A stretch of DNA of 64,000 nucleotides from Rusavskia elegans (taxonomy: Eukaryota > Ascomycota > Lecanoromycetes > Teloschistales > Teloschistaceae). The position numbers and the translations under genes are program-made. Shown one piece after another: positions 21,815 through 36,100 of the stretch. The notes under the pieces were generated by a model. It saw only the letters and a program-made list of their open reading frames with translations, searched no databases and was not told the origin of the DNA. Where the stretch lies: positions 527,702 to 591,701 of the forward strand of contig SAUG01000048.1 in assembly GCA_011316305.1 (NCBI GenBank), read 5' to 3'. Positions within the stretch are counted from its first letter, which is position 1. Each line of letters starts with the position of its first letter.

Positions 21815-24243
21815 CTATATGATCCCTAGTGACGCCACTTCCCCTTGTTCCATCTTCATTTCTCCTCCCACTTTGTAACTCGCTTTCCATCGCATTTTGA
21901 CACTGTTACCTGACCCTCGGGGTACGCCGTTGATCTCGATGGGCTGTGTGATGCCGTTGGCTTGCTTGGGCTGCAATGTGCGACCCGATTGTGGTGTGAG
22001 TCGGAGGGTGTAACTCTGTCACTTCATTAGCCTTTCCGAATCGGGCAGATCATATCGTCAACCATGCTGAGTATCTTGAGAAGTGTCTCTAGTCGGAAGG
22101 AGATAAGAGCTGCCAGAGACGAGGACCCACCTTAGTCACAGCTACTTGGAAGGTATACTCGGTAATGAGCGATGAGGTATTGTTGGAATACGAGGCTATT
22201 ATTGATATCGGAGCCTCAGGCTTATCCGTCCGATTGATTCTGAACACAACCGTTACAGACGTTTTCGAGACTGTGATTTCGTTCGATGTGGGTAGGGTAG
22301 AGTTATCAGCGGGTAATGCGGAGGCGAAGTTCCAGTCGTCGTCGGTACCAGCCGAGGCACCGTTGCTCTGCTGTGGTGGCATAGGTGTTGCGGGAGTTGA
22401 GGGTTTAGGAGATGCGAAGTTGAACATAGATGGAGACGGCGCAGGGGATGGCTGTTGTGGTGGCTTGGATGCTAAGGCTGCAAAAGGGTCGGATGAGGCT
22501 GATTGAGCTTGGGGGTATGCTGGTCCAGGTGTATTTGATCGCGATGTGGAATGCGAGCTTGTGATGGAGGCGAAGGGATCGTAATTCGGTTTGCTGGAAG
22601 ACGGCGCTTGCTGGTATTGAGGCGTTGGAGCTGGCGTTGGTAGTTTGGCCGAGCTTTGCTGTGTGGAAGATGAAAGTAGCGATGGGCCAGGGACATCTAC
22701 TGGATGTGTCAGGTAATTAGACGTATGCATACGCCAGGAAATGCTTACTTGTATTGGCACCAAAACCAAGTGCAATGCCCCCTGTTTGGCCAAAGGGTTT
22801 GTCTTGGAATGAGAGCCCGAGAAGATCATCTTCAAGAGACTCTCCCTTTGGTGGCGCAGAATCGGAGCTAGCTTCTGCTGCTGGATTCGATTGAACGTCG
22901 GCGTCGAAGTCGATCAGGGACAACTCGTTGTCGGCATTCTTGCCGACCCCCGTGGAGATGCCAACAGTGCCCTTTTCGATCTTCGATGCACCCGCTAGAT
23001 CGCCCTTCTTCACGAGCTTGTATCGGTCGATTGTCCGGTGTATACTATCGTTGATCTGAAGCAGTTGATTGACCGCTTCCTGATCATCCGATTCCTCTTG
23101 GCACATCTTCTGGATCTTCGGTTGGGCATTCTGCAAGGCATTTGCCAGATCCTAGAGAATATCAGCTTCGATCATTGGTTCAAGTCTCAATCGATACGTA
23201 CTTCAAACACATCGCCTTCTTCGATCTTGTCTCCATCTTTGAACTTTTGTAAGCGCTCCTCCAGTAGCCGAGCCTTCTCTTGGATTTTGGATACTTCTTC
23301 CGCTGCCTTGGCTCTATAGTCCGTCTTATGTTTGGTATCGTAGCCTGCCATCACCTTCATCAAGCGGTTCGCTTCTTGTAGGTCCTCCGGTCCGCCACGT
23401 CGGATGAGCTCTTGTAGTTTGGCAGACTGCGCCGCCTTTTCTTCCTCTTCCATCTCATCGGCAGATTGAAGGTTCTGCAGAGGTTAGTATAGCCAACCCT
23501 ACAATCTCTGCCTGGGAGAGTCGTACATCACTGGGGTTCAATACAGCGGCATCCTCCCGCCGAACCTGAGGAAAGACGTAGCGCTTGTGGCTCAGCAATC
23601 GGTGCATATCCCGGATGAAACCCAAATCTTCTTTGTAACGGGATGTCTCACATATTGTCATCCTCCATTCTTCGATTGCCTCTAGTATTTTCATCTGAAC
23701 GCGCGAGGGCCGTGTGGGTGGTCTTTCAGGAAAGCGACGGACGAGCTCATTGAGAAAATCTTTGGTACTGATCTGGAGATGGAAAGGATATCCGCAGTTC
23801 TTGACGCAAATATCCAGAAGCTACCAGCCGTCAGAGATGCCACACAGTCAAAACTTAGTATGGGTGTGCCGTACCGACAATGCAAGTAGGGAGACATTGA
23901 AGTCTCGATTATTAACGTAGTTCACAATAGCAATTGCCGCTTCGCGAGGTCTGGTCCCATGTCAAGCTGTGTGCACAAGTCCTACTTTGGGACGCATTGT
24001 CGCAGCTTACGCATTGCCTTTCTTTGAGTTGATGAGATCGGAGATTTGCAGGTTGAGTGCGAGATTGGGCTCGAAATTCTGCTGCGGATCGACGGCATTC
24101 TCTGGAATGAAGTCAGTTCTCGAGCTTTAGACTCGAGACAAGGAAGTGTTAATACGTATGTAGCGTTGCAGAGGAGTCAAGGCCGGTTCCCCCCAGGCTC
24201 CAAAGCGATCCCTTGTCGCATACCGCGCCGAGGCGGCCTCCAT
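21815..24243 (-). CDS. GGA: GGA clathrin adaptor (VHS-GAT-hinge-GAE)
   Basis: Eight exons (24243-24156, 24101-24011, 23950-23875, 23820-23527, 23474-23202, 23151-22749, 22699-22131, 22015-21815) with seven introns of 49-115 nt are all in phase: 664 residues, close to yeast Gga1/2. The N-terminal VHS domain includes GAWGEPALTPLQRYIQNAVD, DLINSKKGNA and LLDICVKNCGYPFHLQIS. It is followed by KILEAIEEWR and VRREDAAVLNPSD, then the GAT three-helix region (EEKAAQSAKLQELIRRGGPE, NRLMKVMAGYD). The hinge has a clathrin-box LIDFD (about residues 353-357) and a Pro/Ser/Gln-rich tail ending in DDDWNFAS. The gamma-adaptin ear occupies about residues 549-664 (TVVFRINRTDKPEAPISIIA; QPIEINGVPRGSGNSVKMRW). 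GGAs bind Arf-GTP, ubiquitin and clathrin and sort cargo from the trans-Golgi to endosomes. It lies divergent from Tsr3. Confidence 0.92.
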
Positions 24244-24577
24244 GGCTCCAAAGCACTATCCGATAGGGAGACAAGCACGCCTCAGTCTGTCGTCCCAACC
24301 TTTGCCGCCGAAAATGAGAAATAATAGATGTCAAATGTTAGTTGCGGAGTCGAAAGAAGTTCAATCGCAATGACAGTGCGGCTGGCTGTGTGGCTCGTGC
24401 GTTTCTGCGGCCCGCCTTTTTAGCTTTCAGATGCACATCATCGTCAGACATCGAGACCCGAATACGCGTTGTCTGGATGTTCTGATCGTTGAATTGATTT
24501 CATTCATCTCATAAGTACTTCTCCATCCTACTGCTGGGCGGGTATCATCTTGATCTGTACCTGTACCCTAGCCCCTC
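24244..24577. promoter_or_regulatory. divergent promoter between GGA and TSR3
   Basis: Only 334 bp separate the two opposing start codons (24243 and 24578), so both housekeeping promoters must lie here. I could pick out no specific factor site. Confidence 0.5.
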
Positions 24578-25808
24578 ATGGTTCGACATAAGAAGGACAA
24601 CTTCTCCAAGAATCGCCGCGGACACGCCACCCCTCGTCATCGTCCGGCTCGTGAGATTCCTACCGAAGATGGCGAGTCCGTTCCCCAAAGACCACCATTC
24701 AAAGCCGCATGCTGGGATCTCGAGCACTGTGACCCCAAAAGATGCTCTGGAAAACGGTTGATGCATTTTGGTATGATGCGTGAGCTCTCTGTTGGTCAGA
24801 AGTTTCAGGGCGTCGTGATCTCGTAAGAGCCCAGCACAAACTTCCCGTACTTGTCCACAATTTTCATCCCTATCTTCATATACTAGCAGCTGATGTCTGG
24901 CTAGTCCTAATGCTAAGACCTTAATCTCGCCTCTGGATGCCCCTCTCCTCGAAACGTATGGCGCTGCTGTTGTGGAATGCTCCTGGGTCCGCATTTCCGA
25001 AGTCCCCTGGTCCAAGATAGGCGGCAAGCATGAACGTATTCTCCCCTACCTCGTCGCCGCAAATCCTACCAATTACGGGCGGCCATGGCGGCTCAATTGC
25101 GCCGAAGCACTAGCTGCAACATTCTTCATTCTCGGGCACGAAGACTGGTCAGAATATGTGTTACAGCACTTCTCGTACGGAAGACCGTTCTTGGAGATCA
25201 ATGCGCAGGTACTGAAAAGGTATGCAGCTTGCAAGGATGAGAAGGAGGTGAAGGAATGTGAAAAGCAGTGGCTGGAGAAGATCGAGAGGGAATACAAAAA
25301 CAGTCGTGATGGTGCAGGAGTTGAGGGCGATGTGTGGGAGGGTGGCAATATGAATAGAAGAGAGGTCTTGGATTCGGATGATGAGGATAGTGACGATGAC
25401 GATGGGTCGGAGAACGACAAGGATAAAAAGGCCGAAGGAGAGGGTGGAGTGAGTGTTCGGACGTACTCGCTGGACATGCCTGAATCTGGAGATGAGGATG
25501 ATGAACAAGAGATGGCTGAGCTACGGAGAAAAGTGCTCGCTTCAAAGCCGTTCTCCAATCCTTCCTCAGACCAAAAGCCAACACCGCAACGAATATCACC
25601 ACCCGCGCCAAGCCATGTGGAATCTTCAGACGATGCCGAGTCTGGTTCTGATGTTGACGACAATACTGCATTTGATAACATCATTGATGCTACGCCGGTC
25701 ACAGATCGAACAGGGATACAAGCGAAGCAACGACTGAAGAACCACAATCCTCAGAAAATCAGCGCTTCGTTCTCGAGAGAACAGGTCTCTGCGCCGAAAA
25801 AGTGGTGA
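24578..25808 (+). CDS. TSR3: Tsr3, 18S rRNA aminocarboxypropyltransferase
   Basis: Two exons (24578-24822, 24905-25808) around an 82-nt intron give 382 residues. The core shows CWDLEHCDPKRCSGKRL (RLI-like metal-binding N-terminal segment), GVVISPNAKTLISPLD formed across the intron, ECSWVRISEVPW, LPYLVAANPTNYGRPWRLNC, EALAATFFILG and FSYGRPFLEIN, all hallmarks of the family. Tsr3 transfers the aminocarboxypropyl group from S-adenosylmethionine to the hypermodified pseudouridine (yeast 1191) of 18S rRNA during late 40S maturation in the cytoplasm. The last 180 or so residues are acidic, Asp/Glu/Ser-rich and low in complexity (DSDDEDSDDDDG), as in many fungal orthologues. A long antisense open frame under this tail is only a by-product of that composition. 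This is the last intact gene before the AT-rich block. Confidence 0.93.
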
Positions 25809-26030
25809 ACACTACTTATATAGAGTTGGTACTTCAAAATTCGTTGGAGTCGTCTAGACACTCGACTTCTAGGCTGCGACAAGGAGACTTGACTTGGGTC
25901 AACTCATTGGTAGGCCACAAAGAAAGCCAAAATCGTCAATCATCCATTGTTGTGCATGTTGGTTCAACATACTGCAACCCAAGAGCCGAAGCCTGAACCC
26001 ATAAGTATATGAGTAGCATGTCTTGACATA
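25809..26030. other. TSR3 3' flank and left edge of the RIP block
   Basis: Composition is still ordinary (CA and TG present) up to about 26030, including TTGACATATGTTGCG near 26020. It then switches within a few dozen bases to AT-rich sequence lacking CA/TG. Confidence 0.55.
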
Positions 26031-28339
26031 TGTTGCGAAAACTAAAGTAAAAGGGGTAATAATTATCTCGGATAACGCTACCTTCCGAAGCGGGTAATAA
26101 GTTATATATAAGGTAGTATCTTTAGCGGAACGTCTAGGTAGATTTAGTATTTTTTCGTATAATTTTATTTCGCGTTACTATTTTAAAGTTATTATTTTCG
26201 GTCGTAATTAGAAATAATTCTGAATTATTATATTTTATTAAAATTTAAAAAAAAAAAGTTAATCTAGCCCGGATAACGTTACTAAACGGAATTATACGAA
26301 AAATATACTTTAGTTATTAAAAAATATACGTCCGAATAAAAGATCGTAAAATTAAATTACGGTCGTAATATTTTAAACGTCTATAGACGTAGAAATTCTA
26401 GACCGACTTTGATTTAAAAGATTAAAACAATATTAAAAATATAAAATTATTTTAAATTATCAGCGAAATTTAGTTTCCAATTCAGCTAGCGTCCGATAGT
26501 TTAATTAATCTAAAATAAAAATAATAATAAAACAAATTTTTTTCTATATTTGACTTTAGTTGCCGCGCGTCTAACAGCCGCGTACAAAGTCTAATCTGTA
26601 AATTTTTATTTCAGTATTTAGATTACCTGGCGCTAGTCGTTTTGGCAAGTAAATCTCGTAGAAAATTTAAAAAAAATTATATAGATTTACGGAAAATAAT
26701 ATTAAAAAATCAAAATATACGCTAAATATTAGCGTCCGGAGACGAGATTTAATATATTTTTAAATTATATAGTAAAATAAAAATTTTTTCTATCTTTTTT
26801 ACGTTTAAACGACTAATTTATATCTATTTAAAATTTAAATTCGTATAAATTAAAGCTATATATATATAATTTCCGTTAATTTTCTTTCTATTTATTAAAT
26901 CTATTTCGTCGACTAGTAAGTTTAGATATTAATCTATTTATAATAGAGCTAGAAATAGTATAATATTATCTTTACTATCGGTTTTATATAAAATATAATA
27001 AATGAATTTAAAAAAAAATCCAAAAATATAGATAAAATTTTAACGCTAAATCTATTTTAGAATTCGAATTTATTATCGATAATTTTTATTTCGGCCGGTC
27101 GAAAACTATAGAAAAATAATAAAAGATAATATTTATTTATAAAATAGAAAATAGTAATAGAAATAAATATAATTTTTTTTTCTATAACGATAATATACGC
27201 CGAAAAGATTTCTAAATCGATTATTTAACGAATTATAAAATTTTATAGTTTTAATATCTATAAACGAATAGTAAAATCTATTTTAAATAACGTAATAAAA
27301 ACGGCGCGTTTAAAATTTATTTTTATATATATTTATTAGATTTTAGAAAAATAGAAAAAATATTATTTAATCGGATAAAACCAGCGTTATTTTAGACGTT
27401 CGATAAAATAAAATTAGAATTTAGTATAAAATAAATAAATTAATTGAACCAGCTATTATATACCGCCGATAGAGAAATATTATAAAATTTATATTATAGA
27501 ATTATTTTTTATATAGTAAAAAAGAAACCGCGATTAAACGTAAAAAAACGAATAATATACTATAGAAAACTGACGATACTATAGAATCTGTTACTAGTTT
27601 TAACAAGTAATTAACTATCGAATTATAATAAATAGATTTTCGTAACTTAAATAGAATACAGCTAATATAACGCTAGATTAAAGAAAATAGTAAAACGGTA
27701 AAAAAAAAAGATAGAAGTAACTAGTAGAAATACTAGAAAAAGATTCTAATTTCTAAATTTATTTTTTTCGTCTAGAAATATATAAAAAATCGTTCTAATA
27801 TATTTATTTAAAAGGATAACACTTCTATATTTAATTTAAAATATAAAAATAAAATTTTAAAAATATCGGAATTTAAAAATTTCTATAGATTAGAAATTTA
27901 TCTAATTATAACTAAATCGAATTTTACTAGCTTTAAATAAAGCGAAAGACTATTAAATTCGATATTCCGAAAATAAAAAATAAAATTAAACGTCAATAGA
28001 ACTATTACTAGCTTAATTAATTAATTTAAAAAACGAATTCAAGATTAAATTAAACGGATACCGCGTTATATATAGAAAATTATCCGTTTAAAAAACGATA
28101 TTAAATATCGTAAAAACCGTAAATTCAAAAAAAGTTCGGATATTAGGCCGTATAATTTCAGATATCGAAAGTTATATTATAGATAGATAAAATTAAAAAA
28201 GATAAATATAAATTAATTAATATACAGATTTCGTTATATATAACGATTTTGAATTTTTATAGAATTTCTATAAATACTAGCACTAGCGTTTTAACGATAT
28301 TTTGAATTTTTAATACCATTTTTCGTAGTATTATTTTTG

Positions 28340-28570
28340 TAAAATAGATGTATTTCTAGAGCAATATACGATTATAGACCAGACGAAAGATATATTATAA
28401 AACTAGTTAATATTCTAGAAAAACTAGACTAGCCTAGTAATAAAGGAAAAAAAAAATAGAAAAAAATCGAAAGCCGATACGCTAGTAATATTCTAGCGAC
28501 TGGACGATAAATTTCGTTTCTAAACGTTCTAACTATATTTCTAAAATCAATATAACGTATTTAATATTTT
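28340..28570. repeat. LTR-like 250-bp repeat, copy 1
   Basis: Shares CCGATACGCTAG...TTCTAGCGACT and the preceding ATA(C)GATTATAGACCAGACGAAAG with copies at 29917, 37920 and 54770. It marks the outer end of the first tandem unit. Confidence 0.6.
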
Positions 28571-29916
28571 ATAATTACCTTTTTTTTTTTTAATAATATC
28601 GTTTTCGATATTATATTATATCTGTTTATATATTTATAGTATTTATTAAATAAATCTATAAACTATATAATTATTTATATAGATTAAAAAAAGTAAAAAA
28701 AAAGTTATTTTTTAACTATTATTATAATATATTTTATCTTTAAATTGTTCTATTTTAGTTATATCGATATAAATTAGTATAAAGTTAAAAAATAAATTTA
28801 AAAAGATAATATTACTAGAATTCGAAAATCGAATCTAGATTTCTTAAATCTAATAAAATATAATTATAATTACGATTAGAATTGCTAACCGCTATATTAT
28901 AGTATCGGCTAAATTAATATTATAACTTTATTTTAATTTATATATTTAAAAGAATATACTATATCTATAGATGTATACTACGTCCGCGTATCTATAAACG
29001 TACGGTTTATAGATAATATTAGATAAAAGTTTTTATAAATATAATTAAATCCGAATCTAATTTATATATAAAACGATTTTAAATAGTAAATAAATATTTA
29101 AAACGATACGATTTCGACGCGCTAGCGATAATATAGTAATACTTTATTTTATAGAAATTCTAATTTTCTATAATTTATTTATATAAATATATTTTTCGGT
29201 TATTTAAATTTTTTATCTTTATATATATAGTTAAATTTTTTTTACTATATACTAAAAATTTCTATTATATAAAAAGCCGTTATAAAGATATAGATCGCTT
29301 CCGATTAGTTTTTAAATATACTAAAAACTATTTTATAAATATATTTTTTCAATATAAAAAAAATCGGAAAAGTTTATCTAATTATAAAATAGTATAAATT
29401 CTTTTAATATATTAGTTTAAAGATAACTATAATAGATATTTTACTCTTTTAATTTAACTATAAAATAAATAATAAATACGTACTGGTTTACGGTTTAGAA
29501 TAAAAAAGAAATCTTTTTTAATAACTATAAATTTATAAAAAAGTTTATTTTAAAGATTTTAAAATTTATTAAATATATTCTAGTTTTAAAAATAATATTA
29601 TATAATTTTAAATAGATATCTAGAATCATTAATCATTTCGCGAAAACGTTAAATTCTATTTTTAAAAATTTAAATACTTATAAATACGTTAACTAAAATC
29701 TAGTTCGAAATAATAAAGTTATATAAACTAAATTAAATATTCTAGAATATTAATATTATAAATATAAAGTATTACGGGCTATTATTATTTCTAGTTTTTT
29801 TTTTAAAATTTCGGTTTACCGTATAGTTTCATTTTATATTTATCGTCTTGATTTATTTTGTATTATTAAAGTTCCGTCTTACTAGTAGTATTTAAATCTC
29901 TATTTTTTAGAATAGA

Positions 29917-30175
29917 TATTACTAGTTATAAGGTAGAGGTATTTCTAGAATAGTATACGATTATAGACCAGACGAAAGTATATATTATAGAACTAATTTA
30001 TATTCTAGAAGGACTAGGATATAGCCTAGTAATAAATAAAAAAGAGAAAGCGGGAAAGGATCGAAATCCGATACGCTAGCGACGTTCTAGCGACTAGACG
30101 GTAAGCTTTGTTTCTAAACGTTCTAATTATATTTTTAGAGTTTATATAATACTTTTAGCGCTTTATAATTACCCT
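29917..30175. repeat. LTR-like 250-bp repeat, copy 2
   Basis: Same repeat as at 37920-38165. Together they bracket about 7.7 kb of gypsy coding sequence, so this could be the 3' LTR of copy A (minus-strand element). Confidence 0.55.
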
Positions 30176-33100
30176 TCTTTTAATAATATTATTTCCGATA
30201 TTATACTATATCTATCTATATATTTATAGTATTTATTAAATATATCTATTAACTTTATAGTCAGCTATAAAAATTATAAAAGGTTAAAAAAAAAGAATTA
30301 TTCTTTAACTATTATTATAATAGATTTCTATCTATATATAATTATACTTTAGTTATATAAATATATATTAGAATAAAGTTAAAAAAAGATAACGCTACTA
30401 TAAATCGAATATAGATTTTCTAGAATTTATAATATAATCCGAAGCGTATTACTACTATACTATAGTACCGACTAAATTAATACTATAACTTTATTCTATT
30501 ATATATATTTAAAGGACTATATTATATCTTTAGATATATATTATATCTCTATATCTATACGTATATAGTTTATAAATAATATCAAATAAAAGTTCTAATA
30601 AATATAATTAAACCCGAACCTAATATAAATATTCGAAGATTTTAAATATTAAATAAATACTCGAAACGATATAGTTCCGATATTCTAGTAATAATATAGT
30701 AATATTTTACTTTATAGAAATTTTGATTTCCTATAATTTATTTACTTAAATATTTCTTTTTTATTTATATAAGTTTTCTATCTATTATATATATAAATAT
30801 ATCTTAACTTCTATATATTAGATATTTTTAATACGCTATAAGTAATAGGGATTCTATTATTTATTTATATTCTATTTTTAAATATACGAAAGATTATTTT
30901 ACTAATATCTACGAGAAATACTATAAAGATAGAAAAGAGTTTTCAGATTATAAAATTATATAGCTACCTTAATTATACTACTTTAAAGCTAATATAATAG
31001 ATATTGTATATTTTTAATACGGCTGTCTATTAAATAATTAGCGCCTGCCAATTTATAATACTAAATAATAAAAAGCTATCTTTTAATAATTATAAAGTTA
31101 TAAGAAAATTCGATATAGATATTATAAATATTTTTAAATATATTTCGGTATTAGATACGATACTATATAATCTAATTTAGAAGTCGGATAATTTTAAATA
31201 CTTTATAGAAATTTTAAATTTAATTCTATAACGCCTAGATATATATAAATATACGAATAAAAATTTAATTAGAAAAAATATAGCTATATAAAATAGAATA
31301 GTAATTCTAGAAGCCGAAATTAGAAATTTAAAGTTTTAATATCTTTTAGATAGATCTTTTTCTCCCGGCTTTAGCTTTCTACGCGGGTTTTTATTTTTAC
31401 TATTACTATTTATTTATCGCTCGTATTATGAAAGCTCTATCCTACTAGTAGTATCTAGACCTCTATCTTTTAAAGTAGATACTACTAGTACCCCGGCGGC
31501 AGCCTAGACGTCTACTATAGTACTCTATTTTACTATTATATTACGTCCGTTTTTTAATAGTCTAAAACCTTTAAATATAATTTATAACTTTTTATATAAA
31601 ATAGTTAATCGCTAATATATTATTATAGAATCGGAAAATATTTTTAAAATTTTTATACCTCCGGTTATAAACTAATATAAATAGTTTCGATTTCGTTTTC
31701 CTACTAGTATAGTTCGAAACCTTTCTAATAATAAAGTTCCCTAGATATAAATACCTACTTTCGGATATCCTACGCTATTAATAGTATAACCGATACCTAC
31801 TATTAAAATTTTCTCGAATAAATCGACGCTTCTTTTATCTCTCTAGTTATTTTTTAAACTATTATAATCCTCTAGTAGATTATTCCGCGAATTTAAAGAC
31901 TATAATAATAAAAAGCTATATTAAATATCGCTTTTATATATTATTAAATAAAAGGAAAATCTATATTTATTTCCGGTAGTTTTTATATATATATCGCCCG
32001 TTGTTCTTTTCTAGTCTCTATTAACTTTTTCGCGCGCGACTTCGAGGGCGCCGGAAGTATCCGGACCTTAGTTTCTAGAAATTAGGTCTACCGGTACCTC
32101 GGCTCTTTAGGTAGTTTCGTCGGTAAATAGTCTAACGTCTTTTAATATCTTTAATTTTATTTATAAATCTTTTTAGACTATCTTTTTAGTAGCGTATAGA
32201 GAGATTATTTTCTTTATATTATCTCTCCCGTCTATTATAGGATAAAAAGATAGTATAGACTAGGAATTCGCTATAAAGCTAGGTTATCTGCGTTATCGTA
32301 GGTATCTAAAGTTAAAAAAGCGAATTTTATATTATAGAAAATAGATATATAGGTATTATAGACTATATAAATTAATTCGAATAAATTTTATTTAATTATA
32401 AATCTACTTCCAGATATATATATTATATATATACTTTATAAATATCTAATATTTATAAATATAATTTATTTCTACTAAATTTTATCTTTTTTATATTTAT
32501 TTATTAGAAGATTATCCTAATTATATATCTCGATAAATTTCTAAATATTTTCGAGATCTTTTTATAGCTACTAGAAATTATATTCCTTTAGTTAACTAGT
32601 TTATTTAATTAGATATTTAGCTTTTAGATTTTCGCTTTTTTTAGATTTCGTAAATCTTTTATTTAAGATAGCTTCTACCTTTTATTTCTTTTTATTATCG
32701 ATAAAATCCGGTAATAGATATTCTAGTAATTCGCTATTTTAACGGCGATAGAACTTTTCTAATAAAGATATATAAAAAGTATTATAGATCTTTAATCTAA
32801 TTAGAAAAACTAACCTGTAAATCTAAAAGTCTATATATTTCGAAATCCGATATAGATCTACGAACTTAGAGATAATCTTTTATAACTATTTAAATTTTAA
32901 ATTCTTTATAGATAATAGTATTGAATTACTATTTTTATATTCTATCTATAGATATTTTTTATTATAGTATTTAGCTTGGTTTATCTAAACTTTTTTCTAA
33001 TTTATACGTATCGATTTATTTATCTTTTATAGGTTTACGATTTTTTCCTCTACTACTAGTACCTTTATATTTACTATCTTTCTCTCTATAGCATTATTTT

Positions 33101-36100
33101 TAACGCTTTTAAATATTATATTAAAGTTATAGCCTATTAGCGCTTCGAAAAGAGATATTTTTATAATATTATATTCGCTATTATTATTAGTAAATTTAGT
33201 TAAAAGTAGAAATTTAGCCTAGTTCTTCTATTTTTTATAAGTATATACCTTTAGGTAATATTCTAATAACTAATTCTATCTTTTTATTTATCTATCTATT
33301 TAAAAATAGAATATAGTATTTAAATAATATTTAATCTTTAGATAATAGTAGATTTCTAACCAGAATTTGCTTATAAAAAATAAGCTTCTATTACTAATAA
33401 TCCTATTAAAAATAAATCCTTTATATTAAAGTTTATTAATAATAAATTCTATAAAATTCTTTATATTAATCGTTTTACGATATAGGATATACCTCGCTAT
33501 TTTAGTAAATCGATTAATAGCTATTAGTACTAAATTAACTATATCTTCAAAGTATCGAATAGATAGTAATCTAGTAATAAAACCTATCGCTATTTTCTTC
33601 TATAGTTATATAAAATATAGAAGATTTTAAAACTTCCTATACGGCTTATATCTATAGATTTTAATTTACTAATAGATATTATACGTTTCTATATTCTCTC
33701 TAATATACTCGAGTAATTTCGGCTAGCTATAGCTATATCGAATAAACGATAAAGTTTACTAATATCCGAAATATCTAGCTATAGGGTCGTTATAGTATTT
33801 CGCTAGAAATTTTATACGTAGTACCTCGTCTTCGGATATATATAAAGATTTTTTATAAAGGAAAAAACTAGTCTCTACTTCTATATTCTATAGCCCGGCT
33901 TTTTTTTTCGATTTATATTTAATAGTCTATATACGTTTCTAAATATCGGTATCTCGATTTTAAAGCTAGATAAATAGGTCGCGTATACTAAAAGTTATTT
34001 TACTATAAATCGTTTTATTAATAGTAGCCTTTCGCGCTATTTGATATAGGATATCTAGGCTATAATATATATTTCTAGTAATAGAGTTTATTCTATTATC
34101 GTATCTTTTATCGGAGATAGTCGTTACTAACCTATTACTACCGCGTTAGCGGCCTGTTATACCCGGAAATAATTTCGATATATAAAATATATCGCGTCCT
34201 TTCTATAGTAGTAAAAGGTTAATTCTATTATCTTTAGAGTTTTTAAGTTCTATTAAAGATTTTTTAAGCTTTCTAGTTATACGTCCGTATAAAGTATAGT
34301 TAATTCGAACCCTTTATATAGTAAACAGTTTACCGCTAGATTTATAGCTAGTAAAATTTAGTTTCCGCTAAGATATAAGTAGTATTATCTAGATTTAAAA
34401 ATTAATATCCTTATAATCCGGCTTTCTAAAAGGCGGATTAGCTAGATTAATTTTTTCTAGATAATAGAAGATATCGAAATCTATAGTAGCTAATTTAATA
34501 ACCTAGCGATCTAATTAAATATTAAGCTTTTTAACTTTTATAAAATTCTAAAGATTATTATAATCTATTTAAATCTTAACTATATACTTTATATCTTCGA
34601 AGTAATATTTCTATTATTCGAAAACTTTAATAATAGCGAATAGTTTTATTAGATTAAAATATAATTCTAGCTAATCCGATTTTAGAAGTATTAATTTTAA
34701 TATAGATTTCTTTTTCTAGATCGAAATACTATAATATCCCGGTAATATTAAAAGTATATTTTAGTTTTTCGAAAGTCTTTTAGATTCCGATAGTCTAGTA
34801 AAGCGGTTTCGATTTTTTTCCGGCTATATTCCCTATAAGTAAACTTATTAAAAATGCTATAATCCGGGAATACTAGTAAATAAAATACCGGTAAAAGTTT
34901 ATAAAATCTAAATAAATCTATATTTTATAATAAATCTTTAGGACCGGCTATTTTTTAATAGTTACTATTTATTTTAGATATATCGATATACCTTTTCTAA
35001 ATACGATAAAGCTTAAAAACTTTATATTTTTAATATTAAAAGTATATTTATAATGTTAAAATATAGCTATATATTCCGAAACTTTTAAATAATCTGTTTA
35101 ATATATTTCTAATATTTTTCTTCCGAATTAAAAAAGATTAAAATATTATTTAGGTAGACTATATAATATATATTAACTAACTCTCTTAAAGTTTAATTAA
35201 TATAGGCCTAGAATATTATTAATATATTAGTAAAACCGAAAGGTATTATAAAATATTCGAAATATCTATATTTTATATAAAACGCGATTTTCTATTTATT
35301 ACCTTTTTTAATCCGAATTCGATAGTAGGTATTTTTAATATTATATTTAGAAAAGTACTTTACCTCTAATAGTCGATCTAGGATTTTTAAAATAAGAAAT
35401 AAAGGATAACGATTTTTAATCGTTATTTTATTAAAATCTCTATAGTCGATATATATACGAAAACTACTATTTTTCTTCGGTATAAAAAAGATTAGAGCTC
35501 CTATAAAAGATATTAAATAACGAATCCAGCCCTTTTTTAAAGTACTATCTAGATAATTACGTAGCTTATTAAATTTATATTTAGATAGACTATAAATTAG
35601 GTTATATTATAGATTTCGTCTATTTAATTTAATCGTATAATCGGTATTTTTAAACGGCGGTAAAGAATCTGCTAGATATATATTATAAGCTTTAATCTTT
35701 TTATATATAGGTTTTGAAATCGACGATTTAGACTATTATATATCCTCGTCGTCTTTATTTTTATCGGCGCCGTTAGTTCCTGTCTATATAGCGATATCGT
35801 TATCAAATCTCGTATATACGGCGGTAATCGATATTATATATACTAATATATACTTCTCGGCCTATAATATATAGATAAAGATTACCGGTAAATTTATATT
35901 AAAGTAGATTAACTATTTTATATCCGTTTGGTTATTTTAAATTATTTTATTATAGATAGGAAATCGCTATTATTTTAATCCTAAGGCTATAACTATATAT
36001 ATCTAATATAAATCTAGTATATCTAGAAAAATACTATATTTATTAGTTATATCTAGAATATAGAATCGCGATATATAAACTTTCCGATAGCTTTAACTAT

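Larger units (their letters stand above)
28340..31489. repeat. tandem pair of about 1.6-kb units
   Basis: Unit 1 (about 28340-29916) and unit 2 (about 29917-31489) match along their length. Both start with the 250-bp LTR-like repeat, followed by TTAATAAT(A)TC/TTATTTCCGAT-type sequence, and both end with a TACTAGTAGTAT...AGATA(T/C)TACTAG stretch. They differ mostly by C/T and G/A changes, as expected of independent RIP. They form the downstream (minus-strand 3') part of gypsy copy A, with one extra copy. Confidence 0.6.

Noticed and set aside
25073..25747. 224-codon antisense frame under TSR3
   Set aside because: It lies exactly opposite the acidic Asp/Glu/Ser repeats of Tsr3, whose complement is Ser/Leu-rich and free of stops. 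It is a composition shadow.
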